From: Membranipora membranacea
Taxonomy: Eukaryota > Bryozoa > Gymnolaemata > Cheilostomatida > Membraniporidae
Assembly (NCBI GenBank): GCA_914767715.1
Contig: OU612068.1
Span: 18,168,001 to 18,232,000, forward strand
Direction of reading: 5' to 3'
DNA length: 64,000 nucleotides
In this document: positions 1 to 12,900 of the stretch, piece by piece
Numbering within the stretch: position 1 is the first letter of the stretch
Layout: each line of letters begins with the position of its first letter
The notes under the pieces: generated by a model
What the model was told of the DNA's origin: nothing
What the model saw: only the letters and a program-made list of their open reading frames with translations
Database searches by the model: none
Translations under genes and position numbers: made by a program

Positions 1-747
1 GAGACAGTTTGATCAAAGGGATGGCTTGATACCAAGGCTACAATTACCTGTCTGAAAAGCTTGAGGACCAAATGCACAACACACCAGTAAGGACGTACGC
101 GTAGAACCATGATGTGCTGTGGTTACATGCTGTTTCTTGTGATTTTGAAGTTTGGAGTTGCCATTTCTTAAAATTCCATCCTTACAACTAGGTTAATTGT
201 ATCGAAATTAATGCAAAAATCTCAGTAAAAAAATCTTTTTTAATGTCCTGCACTTACATGGGCGGTAGCGATCAATTTTAGCATTACGTGAGGATGTTCT
301 GTTGTTACTGGTTTTAATGATTAGGTTGTGAATAATGTGTCATATCATGACCATTACACAGTCACTAGCTATTAATATTAACGAAATCAATCCTTTTTCC
401 CCTTTTTGTATGACTCATTTTAATATTTCTCACTCTTAGTCATAATTCACCCAACGTTGTAAACATTCACTTTTTTCAACACCATGATATGATGATATCG
501 GATGCAAACAAAACTTAAACTGAATCAATCTATTTGGCTTGTTTAGCGAACACATAAATAATGATGAAATGTGCGCAGGTTTGATTAAAGCACCAAAGCA
601 AATAAGATATCCACACTTTCAATCAAATGTCAATACAGGGATCATATCAACTTTATCTGTCATTCTAATATAAATGCATAAGCTTTACTATCACTAAGGA
701 ATTCCTGACTGAATAGCAGGGAAACCCCAGTCAATTATATCGAAGTT
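1..747. other. Upstream flank, no gene seen
   Basis: AT-rich DNA left of the cofilin promoter. I found no exon with a recognisable product, no RNA gene and no clear repeat. It may hold distal regulatory sequence of cofilin. Confidence 0.5.
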
Positions 748-776
748 CCTTATATGGAGATAGTTTCCTTATATGG
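748..776. promoter_or_regulatory. Pair of perfect CArG boxes (SRF sites)
   Basis: Two copies of CCTTATATGG, at 748-757 and 767-776, start 19 bases apart, about 70-100 bases upstream of a TATA box. Each fits the serum response factor consensus CC(A/T)6GG exactly, and the site is nearly palindromic, so strand is not meaningful. In animals SRF with its actin-sensing co-activator MRTF drives cytoskeletal genes, and the next gene encodes the actin regulator cofilin. The sites are seen; binding is inferred. Confidence 0.7.
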
Positions 777-844
777 AAAAGGGAACAACACGTGTACAGA
801 ACAGGGATATCCCAGAATAATTTACTAACTTGAATCAAAATCCC

Positions 845-850
845 TATAAA
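845..850 (+). promoter_or_regulatory. TATA box of the cofilin gene
   Basis: CCTATAAATG lies about 160 bases before the cofilin ATG and just downstream of the CArG pair. Transcription would be expected to start near 870-880, giving a 5' leader of roughly 135 bases. The call rests on motif and position only. Confidence 0.5.
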
Positions 851-1010
851 TGCTGAGCGTTTAATTTCTCAAGCCACACAGAGAAAATTGCAGCACTAGA
901 AGAAAGGACACATTCAACAGCCATCTGAAACTTTGATATCAGTTGCAGCTATCAATAAGACAACTTTAAAAACAGAAACGAAAGAAAAAACTTCACCTTC
1001 TGCTATCAAC

Positions 1011-2626
1011 ATGGTAATGGTAAGTATTGTAGTATAGTATATTATAGTATGACATTAAAACATTTAATCAAGGATAGTATTTTTGCAAGCGACTTCAAAA
1101 GCATGAGGAGAGGTCCTTGAAGTTTTACTCTACATACTAAAGGTGTTTTACATAGTGAGCGCTAATTTGCGTCTAACTATGTTACAATAGACTGCTTTTA
1201 CAGGGCTGGGGGTAAGGGGGAAGAATACAACAACCTTGTCAGGAGTCAGGACATAATCTATATTTGAGCTTCATATATGAACCAAACTTGATCAAATTGA
1301 CAGCAGATTTCTATCACAGCATATATATATATATATATATCAATAGCAGCGAGCAAATGCATACTGAGTTCACACGTTGCCATTAGTGAACTCTCTCAAA
1401 CCAGAATATTTGTTTCAGAATTTCGCACTGAGCGTAAGCAAAAATTGCACCAATGAGATGGAGAAGATGACAATTCAGAAAGCCTACAGATATATTATAT
1501 TTAAGCTCAGTGATGACATGAAAGAAATCCTTGTTGAAGAATGTGGATCAAGAGGTATGTTCACAGATAATGGAATTAATATTAACCTCTCATTGGGTAT
1601 GTTATGTTGTGGAAAAGTCAATACAACCTTTTGTTATTTGAATTTTTAACGTTTTTTTTTAACCTTTTTTTATCTTGCCAGCCTCCAGGCAAAGCTGATC
1701 AAATCACATATAATTTCCATATACATATTTAGATGCAACATATGAAGACATGAGAGTTAAACTTTTGGGAAATGCAGAATGTCGTTACGCTGCCTGTGAC
1801 TTGCAATTTGAAGACGCTAGCGGGAAACCAAAGTCAGAAATAGTCTTCATCTCCTGGTGAGCACAAGTTATTCAGTAGTTTTAATAGCGCTTTAGCCAAC
1901 TGACCCATGTTTCTGCAAACAATTTACTTATGTATCAATATATTCAACTGTCAGTTTTTTATATTGGAGAAGTTTTTGAATTCCTTCAAACAGATGTCAT
2001 ATTAGGTAGGAATATGTATATGTGAGATTATTTTTTTGTAGGACTCCAGAGAGCGCATTGATTCGACCCAAGATGATTTATACCAGCACCCGAACATCAT
2101 TCAAAAGGACTCTAAAGTTGATTTTTGAGGTACAAGCAACTGATGATGATGAACTTGACATTGAAAATGCCATCGAAAAGTGAGTCATTCTTTGAAATTG
2201 TTGCTTTTAAGATGAGACATTGAAAAGATATGCTCTGTTTGACAGCAGATGGACAACTAACTACTTCAAGACTTGCAAATTTCTCAGTCATATGATATTA
2301 ACTGTAGCTATATCTCAGCGGCAACAACAACAAAAATGAAGCTGCTGAGATAAGGCTATATTTACTATGTGTAAACTGTTTCACCGACACAAAGTTTGGT
2401 ATCATAACGAGTACATTTTGAGTCAAGGTTAAGTTTAGAATTTTTGGGCTAGATTTGGAGAGAGGTACGCACCATAGGTTCCTGGGGGCTGAATCAATCA
2501 ACCTTGAAAGCTCCTCAAATGTGACTCGAACCCGATGGCGGCAATTATGGCCATTGCGCACCTTGACATCCCACCATCTAGTTGTTTAAACATCGTGATT
2601 CTAATTGCAGAGCCAAGAAAGCTTGA
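1011..2626 (+). CDS. ADF/cofilin, actin-depolymerising factor, five exons
   Basis: Actin-binding protein of the ADF-homology family, which severs and depolymerises actin filaments in the cytoplasm. Proposed exons: 1011-1019, 1419-1554, 1733-1856, 2042-2179, 2611-2626; every junction is GT-AG and in frame, giving 140 residues, a normal size. Family landmarks in order are YRYIIFKLSDD, the DATYED stretch, ECRYAACD, VFISWTPESA and the actin-binding helix with PKMIYTSTRTSFKRTL. Exon 1 is tiny, as in many animal cofilin genes where the first intron follows the start codon. A donor directly after ATG (GTAATG) would drop two residues and is also in frame. With either donor the N-terminus lacks the Met-Ala-Ser start that carries the phosphorylated Ser3 of vertebrate cofilins. 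The gene sits behind a TATA box and two SRF-type sites. Confidence 0.9.
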
Positions 2627-3825
2627 TCAAGATGTCAGAATGATAATTCAGCATTAAGAAGTCTCACTCTACCACATTTACTGCCCTATCTAACGCATGT
2701 TCTCACAACCATCTACAAATGAACTCTACACATAATGATATGATTATAGCTCGACAAGGCTGTCCATGTGATTTACCTGTCAGCATCAAGTCCTCAAAAT
2801 TATAGATATAGAGTCAACAGAATAATGAGGAAGGCAATCTCTCAGCTCAATATGACATAGAATTCCTATTTTTCTAATTCTTATATCTACCAGAAAGAAA
2901 CCTCAGCCAGATTACTATCTAACACAAAAAATTTCCAGTGATTTTTTATATTTCAGGGTAAACAATCTCATATTTTTCTATGTATAAAAGCGCATACTAT
3001 TTGTCTATTCTCTACGGGCTACAGAACAAATTTAGCAAAATAATATACTATTTTTCTCATTAATTGCAATTTTCATTTGGAGAATCTATTGATACACAAA
3101 ATAAAATCAACTAAATCTATATCAATCAATCATCAATTAATACCACATAACATTTTTTGCGGTAACTTTCCCATTCAATTCAATTCTAGTAAACAACATG
3201 GCCTTCCTTCCTAAGATCATTGTATATACATCTGCATAGAGCCAGCCTAGGTCCATTGATAACGAACTGAGATCCAGATCCGTTTTTCAAGTCTGTCAAA
3301 GGTTTTGTGTTGACCTGAGGCAGACTGAGAGAGACGAACACAGAATATAACTATAGAAATATACATCTCTGCTTGTCGGTAGCAGTGATGTATATACGTA
3401 ACCGCTTCTAGCGCGCACCACAAGACTCATCATATCATATCATATGTTGTGATCAGGAAGGTGAGCAGTAGGGAGTTTGAGACATGTCCCTACCTGGTAG
3501 CAGCAGGAACGTTGCTACAAGGGAGCAGGGAGGGTGGGTGTAGCCAGGGAGGGTGGTGTAGCAATGTTTGACCCTGGTTTGACTTGTTTGAGGTCAACAA
3601 GTTATTTTTAATTTGCTTTAATTATAAACTTTTAGAAAACCTCAATAAATAAATAAATAAATAAATAACGATTGTAGTTGTCTTCTCTATTAGTATTAAA
3701 GAAAAGAAAGTTTCACAAAATAGCCTTTTTTCTTTAATAAAGCTGATTTTTGTTTGTGGGCGTAAAAGACTACCCTCATCAATCGGCATCTATATTTTAG
3801 ATTACCTGACTTTGAGTTGGAAGTA
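2627..3825. other. Intergenic: cofilin 3' region and AATA microsatellite
   Basis: Presumed 3' untranslated and intergenic sequence. A simple (AATA)n run lies at 3644-3668, and short GGGAGGGTGG-type direct repeats occur around 3520-3560. No coding exon is recognisable. The TATTTTAG at 3793-3800 could be a splice acceptor for the next gene's coding exon. Confidence 0.5.
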
Positions 3826-4071
3826 ATGGATTCTCTCAATAAATTCCTACATTTTTCCATCAAAGACCTCCATCTCATATTTGCTTTGCTGTGTTGTCAT
3901 CTTGGAGAGGTAGATGCTTTTGATGGTGGAGATGCTGTCACCCTTGTGATTGGAGCTCTCATAGCTGTTATGGGAACGTGTGCATGCCTTGGATGTATAG
4001 CCAAGAGAAGAAGTATAGTTCAACAAACCTTTTTTGACTCAGACAGAAGTGGTCATGAGTCATTAATCTGA
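3826..4071 (+). CDS. SMIM30-like single-pass membrane micropeptide
   Basis: An 81-residue protein in one exon. From residue 14 it has a hydrophobic signal-like stretch (IFALLCCHLGEVDA), then a short luminal piece FDGGDA, a hydrophobic segment TLVIGALIAVMGTCACLG, and a basic cytoplasmic start AKRRS. The order GDA-hydrophobic-G-CACLG-basic matches vertebrate SMIM30, whose mature protein has GDA, then a membrane helix ending in CACLG, then a basic tail. SMIM30 is a small endomembrane protein of about 59 residues; here the C-terminal tail is about 15-20 residues longer and rich in Ser and Asp. I took the ATG at 3826; an AG at 3799-3800 suggests an upstream non-coding exon. Homology is judged from motif order in a short protein, so it is probable rather than certain. 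Confidence 0.7.
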   Translation: MDSLNKFLHFSIKDLHLIFALLCCHLGEVDAFDGGDAVTLVIGALIAVMGTCACLGCIAKRRSIVQQTFFDSDRSGHESLI

Positions 4072-5413
4072 GGAGGAGTTAAACTGGAGGGTCCATATTA
4101 AGTTCATCTGAAAGGTATTTGTCATATGCATCACTTTTATTGTTGATTGTTTGTGCTATGGCTTAGTGTCTGGGCTCTCTACTCCTTGAACAAACCATCC
4201 ATTCATATAATTTTCAAAACAAAAATACCATCATCATTCATGTTTGATTATTATTCATTCAATCATTTTCAAGCTTGCAAAAAGTGCTGTGAGCTTTGAC
4301 ACACTATGAATGCACTTCTTGTTTTTGGTAATACTCTGTTGGGGGCGATAACGAAGGTAGCCCATTGCAGTAGGCCCACAAACAATGTCGTATTAAGGAA
4401 CTTGTGTGATGTGATTGGTCAGTGGCGTGAGCTTGAGTGTGACGACATGAGTAGTCATATCGTCCTATCTTCTTTATTTCAGAGGATTGATATCTCATAA
4501 GCCAGAGCATCTATGGATCTATAGAGACAGGCAGAGAGGTCCGTCACTTCTTAATGCAACATCAAACCTATCATGTTGTTCTAGTCCTTCACTCAACATT
4601 ATACACCACGGACAATCCAGGTGTAGGCTCTCTGTGACAATATCTCTACTCGCAGTCTCTCTCTCTCTCTGATGGCAATCTGAACAGATTGTGACTGAGA
4701 CTGATATACTCTGAATCGGTTACTGCGTTACCAGGTATTTGACCTGCAGTCCATTACAACAACCAGTCATAATATGTTCTGTAACGAAGCCAATGTGATC
4801 ACTAGCAGATACTATACTTGGAAAGTAGCATTGAAGATACTTTTCATCTCCTCGTATATGGCTGCGTTGACTTGTCTTGCCTGCAGATATATGTTTTGAT
4901 GCCGTATTCATTGAATCTTACCACTGCTTCCACTTTTCACACTGACTTGTTGTCATCAAATAAAATTTTCTTCATATCCAGTTGACGAGGCTTTCCCTTC
5001 GTATACTGTAAGTGAAAACGGATATTATTATTATGACGCAGCTGATAATTGATAGTAGCTGTGTTCTTATTGTCAGGATGTGGAAAACCACGTTCGATTG
5101 AACATTTGGCTAGTCAAAGTGCTCAGACGTTCAAGTGCGAGTAAGTAGTGGCGTAAAATTACCAACGATTGATTGATAATGTAATGCCACTCACTCTCAC
5201 TTGCAACTGTATGAACACTTAGACTAGATATTAGTACACAATTACAGAGGTTATTTTCATGAAGCTGGGATATCGAAGATGCATAATTTTGATCTCATTG
5301 GAAGCAGAAACAAGGCTCGCTAAGCAGCCGCTTGTTATGCTAACTTCAGCAATAAACAAGTTCCCCAAGGCAGACTGGGTTGAAGGAATTTTCCTCAGAC
5401 CAGAAGCGATGGG
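4072..5413. other. Intergenic region, nothing certain
   Basis: This stretch separates the SMIM30-like gene from the 3' end of the proline-rich gene on the other strand. Short open frames occur on both strands (for example 4720-4911 on the minus strand), but none has a recognisable domain. Further 3' exons of the proline-rich gene cannot be excluded, because a GTGAGC donor at 5432-5437 precedes its proposed stop. Confidence 0.4.
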
Positions 5414-8400
5414 TCATAAATAATCAGAGAAGCTCACCAATTTAGTAGTTTCTAAGGGAAGTACATTACTTGCTGTTGCCATGCCACATCCTCTCTGCCA
5501 AGGACTCATATCACAGCTATCTGAACTACTCCATGAGCTAGCTACCGAATCACAGGGTGTAGAGCATCTCTTAGCAGGGGAATTTATCTGTAATTATAAA
5601 AAAATGCGTCAACCTTAGCATGATTGTTTACCTGTATGCCAGTTCAAGTCTATCTCAGAGGGAATTTGCAAATGATGTAACATATATAACATACTCGATT
5701 AAACCACATTGCTGGTTCTGAATGTGTTACTCAAAATTTAATGTGTAACTTCAGTTTAATAGGCAGTAGCTATCTCGTTTTTAGTCATGGAACGAAGTTT
5801 GCTATGTGTGCGAGCTGCTAGCTGGCACTAGATCTTATCAGCAACACTAAACTAGTTGTAGTAGTAGAATTTTCATGTTATACAATTCTCTAACTATTTT
5901 AAATGGAAGCATAAAGCTGAGCAAAACTCACAAATATTTGTGGTGGGTGTCTTTTATCGGCCAGCACGGTGACATTGGCAGTTTCCTCACAATCCCAGCC
6001 ATTCCTCGGAGGACAAAACGTAGTTGGGTCACAATGTCTGCGGGATCGGCGGCCATGATGTCTCCACTTCTTTGCCATATGATGAGCGTAACGCTTCAGA
6101 TGTTGGTATCTTCTCTTTGGATCTGTACTTGGATCGATAAAAGGTCCAGGAGCAAAACAATCAGGGTGTCGTACCTTGCAAAAGCAGAAAATATTAGTTC
6201 AACAGTCATCTGGAACATCAGTTGTTGATGATAATATCCACTGTTTACTAGTCTTAGAGCTCAGACGGCTTCAAGTGGAGTTTGTGGCATTCCATTTTGA
6301 AACAACAAGACATGTTTAATAATATAAAAGTGAAACCACTATCTCACACTTGCACAGCACAGCTCTTACACTAACTACTTACCAATAAGTGAACAAACAA
6401 TAAGCCACACCAAAATATTTAATTATTTTAGATCAGAAATAACAATGGGCGTCAATCTGAGGGTAGCTCTTAGTAATCAGTAACAGTGTAGTAGGCAGGG
6501 CCGGGTGCATGGTAAAAATGTTGTTCCTAAAGTCATGCAATGCAATAAAAAACTTCCAAAACAGTAAGCTCCTTTGTAAACTGGACAAACTAAATCACAG
6601 CTATGTTGAAACATTCCTTACCTCACAAGGGTCTGGTTCACATAAGCTGTGGTGTGAAGGAGACCCAAACACCCATCGGCAAAGTTTGTTCCAGAAACTT
6701 GGGCCATGACTATCACATCTGAGAAAAATAGAATGATTGACATAAATAAATGATTTCTTTTCATGCTTTTAATTTTCTGAAGAACCTGTTATCGATGTGG
6801 ATAGATTTTGGTTTTGTGATGTCTTGACAAACTTTGTTGCCTTCTTATCAACAACATATCGTCAACAGGTTAGATCTAACCTGTCAGGAGAAATCTACCA
6901 CTTTCTTGATTGGTGATCAATCTACTGTGGAATTAAATTATGCCATATCTTGGTTAATGTGAAGCATAGAGTTATTTTTTAACAACTCTATGGTGATGTT
7001 CTCTACAGTCATATATATATTTGAACATTGAATGTAGATTTAAACAAACAAGTGTTCATGTATGCCAACTCACCGGTAGACGAGTACAGGTGGGGTCCTG
7101 AATTCATTAGGTCGTTTGTTAAAGCATGGATCATCACAGCTTGAGTCAGAATGACATGGATCTCTTCTACATTTTCTGCATGACGGTGATCCACAACCAC
7201 AGTGACAGTCACATGACGGGTAGGAGCTACAGCACTTCTTACATGAACATGAAGGGTAGTTATCACAGCAAACACGACCAGGATCCTTATGTTTCATGAA
7301 ACAGTCAAGTGGACAACATCTGGGTCCACAGTTCCCTATGGAAAATGTGTGACAAAAGCATTACACTGTGGTTACCATAAATTTAATGATCCACATTGAA
7401 GACAAACTCCCTGGTTGAACATAAATAAAGTAGTTGTCTGCTCTCTAATCATGAGCGCACAACACCAGTCAGTTTTGTGCCATCATTAATCTGGAGGAAT
7501 TATGACGAATTTTAATGGCATTTTGTTCCCAAATTGTACCGATGAGAGTCACAGGGTAGTTCCTTGATCGTATACTGTGATAAATTTTGATATTGAATAT
7601 TGTTGTATGCTCAAACAAGACTCAGCTATACCTTATCATACTATTAGGTCTCTGTTATTGCTATAGGTTCTTTTACCATGTAACAAATAACCACTATTCC
7701 TATGGTTTTTCTATCGAAGATAGTGATGAGTTCACCTATTTTGCTTGTGCAATTTGCAACTTTGAGGAGTAGCTGCTAAATGACTCGCATTATGCCTCTT
7801 CATACAACTGATTTTTTTGTTACCACACCACACAGATTTCCAAGAAGAGAAACACACTTACTTAAACCCCTATTAGACAACTTAAACCACAAAGTAGCAA
7901 CAAACATTAATATATTACACTCTACATTGAGGAGCACGCTCACTTAAAATATGTTTAAGAAAAGGCTAACGCAACATTTCTTCAGTTTATTGGCATAGTC
8001 TTATTTTTTGTTGAATCTTTGTTTGTATCATTTTTCTTTTTTTGCCATTTATGTCACATAATGAAAAACATTAGTAATAATCATAGACCTACTAATAATA
8101 ATAATTATTAGTAGGTCTATGGTAATAATGAATTGTTGCTGACAATTGTTGACATACTTAATACTTTGTAAGAATAAGAGTACGACTTATTTGTTCTCAC
8201 CATAGTATTCTCTACGTCGGATGTGATAGGTGCACACATGAGGAGGCCAGTGATTATCTCCTCCGTCACAGGCTCCCATCTGCTGCTTAGCCCTAAACAT
8301 GGCTGCGTGTTCAGGACGCGGCCCATAACCGCACACAGGTACATCATCGGGATCAGGTAAACATGGCTCGCACCAGTATGGAGGGTTATCCCCACACACT

Positions 8401-9858
8401 CCTTCAAAATATAAAATAAAAGGTCCGCTTTACCTGAAACGTTATAGACTACTGAACTTAGGAGTTCTCACATTTCGTAATCATGTAGTGAAATTGGCAA
8501 TTTGTGTGAAAGGCAAGCTGCTATGAGGTTTAACAAGCAACATACACTCAAAATTTAAGTTCAAGTGATCATCACATACAATAAGTATACTATAATACTG
8601 ATCTTCTATTATTCTTTTGGCTGTTTGAAGATCGGAAGTCAAGCAATATAGGATTCTTCATTGAATTAACGTGTTCTTGATCAAATATATAGCTACCTTT
8701 AGGATCGCAGACTCCGTGGTAGTTTGGCGGCTTACATTTCACACAGGGAGGATTACAGGGTGGTATACATGGTGCACCCAGTAGATGGGGAGGTATAGGT
8801 GGGCCCGGGGGAGCTAGTGGCGCATTCTTCCATGGTGGTATTCCTCCGGTATGTTCAAGCTCTCCAAAATCCCCCATACCAAATATATCTGGGCATCCTC
8901 CGGCTCCAAATGGAGGTGGCCCACCTTAAAAGCATGATGCCAATATAAGGAGTTACAGTAAGGTAGTAATAACGTTTGTTGTACTGCAATTTGATTTCCT
9001 AACCAACATAACAAATATTTATCTCAACTCACCTTTGTTTATCCCATAGACTCAATAATTATTATTGAGTCTATGGTTTATCCCAACACTACATGTTTTT
9101 TGTTCTACCTCTCAATCAGTTCTCAAGTTCAATACCTCAAATTCAATACAAAGTCAGTATCTCGAGTGCTCATAACTTCCGAAAGCTTGACATGTAGGGG
9201 GAGGTAGAGAGTTTAATGTTACTTACCTTGGTCCCATCCTTCCATAGGTATGAACTGTCCAGCAGCAGTCCAGAACCCCTTACCAGAGTGGGGATGTTTA
9301 GGACACGGTGACATGGTGCCGTCCCCATGTCGCTGCCTCCCACACTCCATAGCACACTTGTTCATGATCATCTCAGCCATGTGATTGGGAGGTGGTGGTC
9401 CAATTAAGGGCGGTGGACATGGCATGTTCAAAAAGGGGTTTTCCTTCAAAATGCATGATAACATAAAGCTCAAGGGAACTGCTAAGAATGAGGTGATTTG
9501 CTATTCACTTAGTAAACACGAAATGGTTAGCTTGCTGTAGCATTGTCAATCTTGCATACTGCAGGATCAGCTGCTTTTGAAAGATTGGAGTGCATTTTGA
9601 ACGTGTAGTGCCTAAACGCTAGAGCAAACAAACTTCTATTATCCTCTTGTATCTCAAGTCTTAATCTTTCCTCTCACATGATTTTTGAGAAACATAATAA
9701 ATGGCAATCAAATATCATCCGTAACATAGTTGCCTTGTCACGTGGCCGCGTGTCAAAGCTGGTAATCGGGAATATGATTGATTCAGTACTTTTCAGACTA
9801 CACATTTATGCATTAAGGTTATGATATAAATACTTAAAAGTGTTCAAATGTTTATGTT

Positions 9859-9919
<61 letters not shown>

Positions 9920-12900
9920 AAAAGTATTTATGTGTTTATGATCTCACATGATGATTTGTTCCCAGTCGACCGGCATTTAGTCCAGCAGCAAATGCATTTG
10001 CAGCAATAGCCGCGGGAGCAAATGGGGGAGGGGGCCCGCAGACTCCAGGTATCATAGGGAATGGTACAGGGCAGCAACAGGGTGGCGTCTCCTCCTTCTC
10101 AGCTTTGACCTTCGCCAACTCTTCCTCCAACTCTTTAGCCTTGCCAATGTCTGGTGGTGGAGGCAGTGGTGGAGGAGGTAACTGGAATTCAAAGAACAAT
10201 CATATTTAACTCTTTATATTTTAGGCAGAAATGCGGTTGAGATTTAATGACATATACACAGAGTACATTAAGTGTGATCCAGTTTGCCTGCATTCTTAGG
10301 TCTTTGCACAAGAGCATTTACAGCTCAACGGTAAAATGAGAGCGACCCAAAATTCAACCGAATTGGACCAAACTTGATCTGCACAGTGGGGGCTTGAAAG
10401 ATGGACTGTCACTCATGATAACTAGTATGTATATATCCTGTGACGGCACTGATCAAACTTGGACAGAGAAAAGTTTTACTCAAGATGAAATTATCTTTTT
10501 GATGCAGAAGATATCTGACTTGTCTTTAAAATGGAGCCCAATATTGGTGGAGCCATGCGGAAAAATTATCTGTAGAATTGATAAATCAAATTTCAATGCC
10601 TTCACTGTGCCAATAAAACATCTCAATCCCTCTTTACACTCAGTGGGAATAATGTAAACATGCCTTCATACCGTAATGGGAGATCTCATTGGAAGCCAAC
10701 ATGGTGAGGCACAAGCAGGACCACATGGTAATGCAAAGGGAGGTGCACAAGGAGCCACAGGCATTGGTGATCCTGGTCCACAGACTTGAGTCCAGCATGG
10801 ATTCCTGCAATCTGGTCCACATGGTAAACAGTCTGCAGGAGCACAAGGTAGCACATCATTGCTGCTTGTTGTCCCAGATGAGTCTGCTTCGTCATCAACA
10901 GAATCCTTTTTCTTTTTTGTCCTTTTTGGTATTGGTGGTGGTAGTGGTGGAGGCGGGTGAGGAAATCCTTGACGTACAGGAATTATAGGCCTGCAGCTGC
11001 ATAATGGTACTGGCGGCCTTGGAGGAGGTAGAGGTGGGCGAGGTGGTGCTGGTGAAGATATCAGTATCCTCTCCGGAATCTTAGGAGCCTTAGGCGGTTT
11101 CGGTGGTTTTAACTTTGGTCGTTGCAGCATTCCTGGTGGTAGAGGTGGTGGTGGAGGCCGTAGAAACCTTGGTATACCAAATGGCATAGGCGGAGCAAAT
11201 GGAAGCATAGGCATCCTTGGGGGAAATGGTGGCGGTAAAGGTGGCAGCATCTGTGGTATGACTCCTGGCAGCGCTGGAGGTATAGGTGGTGGGAATCCAA
11301 GCGCAGGTGGAGGAAGTGCTGGAGGTGGTAACAAAACTCTTGGTGGCGGTGGTGGTGCTATAGGTGGTGGTGGTGGTGCTATAAGTGGTGGTGGTGCTAT
11401 AGGTGGTGGTGGTGCTATAGGTGGTGGTGGTGCTATAGGTGGTGGTGGTGCTATAGGTGGTGGCGGTGCAGGTCCCATCGGTGCAGGAGGAATCAGTGCA
11501 GGAGGAATCAATGCAGGAGGAATCGGTGCAGGTGGTATCGGTGCAGGTGGTATCGGTGCAGGATATATTGGTGCAGGTGGTATATGTACAGCATGGATTG
11601 GTGTCGGGAACATCATTGCAGGTGGTATTGGTGGAAAGACTCGTTGTGGTATTGGAGGTGGCAGTGGTGGACGTGGTGATACACGTACTGCTGGTGCATA
11701 CATGTATGCAGGTTGAGGTCTAGGAACAGGTGGTTGAGGCGGAAGAATCATTGGCCATGCAGCAGGTCTTGTATATGGCAGAAGAGGCGGCCCAACCATC
11801 TGAGGAATAGGTGGTCTCATCACAGGAGGTTGTGGTGGGTGAAGGAAAAATGGTGCTCTATGTGAAGGTAGGATAGGCGGTGAGAACTGCATAGGTGGTG
11901 ATACGTAACATGGCGGAGATGGTGGTGGTATTGGTGGTGATACATAACATGGCGGTGATGGTGGTGGTATTGGTGGTGATATATAACATGGCAGAGATGG
12001 TGGAGGAATTCGTGGTGGAGCTGGTCTTCTCATTGGTGGAGATATATAACATGGCATAGATGGTGGTGGTATTGGTGGTGGAGCTGGTCTTCTCATTGGT
12101 TGCATTGGTGGTGATATGTAACATGGCGGAGATGGAGGTGGTATTGGTGGTGATACATAACATGGTGAAGAAGGTGGCGGTATTGTTGGTGGAGGTGGTC
12201 TTCTCATTGGTGGTGATACGTAACATGGCATAGATGGTGGTGGGATTGGTGGTGGAGCTGGTCTTCTCATCGGTGGCATTGGAGGTGATCCATAACATGG
12301 CGGTGATGGTGGGGGCATTGTTGGTGGAGGTGGTCTTCTCATTGGTGGTGAAACGTAGCACGGCATAGATGGTGGCGGTATTGGTGGTGGAGGTGGTCTT
12401 CTCATTGGTTGCATTGGTGGTGATATGTAACATGGCAGCGATGGAGGGGGTAGTGGTGGTAGAGCTGGTCTTCTCATTGGTGGCATTGGTGGTGCAATTG
12501 CTGGTAATGGTGGTCTCTGTTGCGGTGGCATGGGAGGAAGAATAGGAGGTGCCGGAGGTCTCACTGTAGGAGGTGGGGGTGGTAAGATTGGGGGTGGTGG
12601 GGGACGGTATGCAGGTGGAGGTGGGGGAAGCACAGGTTGGGGTGGAGGTCTATTGGCAGGAGGTGGTGGCGGTAGCATAGGAGATGGTGGCGGGCGATTT
12701 GCAGGAGGAGGAGGGGGTAGCATAGGTTGTGGAGGCGGTCGCGCTGCAGGTGGTGGAGGTGGCATCATTGGTGATGGTGGGGGTCTCACAGCTGGTGGTG
12801 GGGGTGGCATCATTGGTTGTGGTGGTGGTCTCACAGCTGGTGGTGGCGGTGGCATCATGGGTTGCGGTGGTGGTCTCACAGCTGGTGGTGGGGGTGGCAT

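Noticed and set aside
4720-4911. Minus-strand frame as extra 3' exon(s) of the proline-rich gene
   Set aside because: An acceptor-like TCTGCAG exists, but the composition is neither Pro- nor Cys-rich and no phase link could be shown, so it was not included.
5875-6228. 117-residue plus-strand open frame
   Set aside because: It lies antisense to exon 11 of the proline-rich gene, which has matched acceptor, donor and phases. No domain is visible in the plus-strand frame.
11858-12433. Thr-rich minus-strand frame (TTNTTT type)
   Set aside because: It is another frame of the same repeat exon; it has no splice context and overlaps the PCY repeat frame that joins correctly at both ends.
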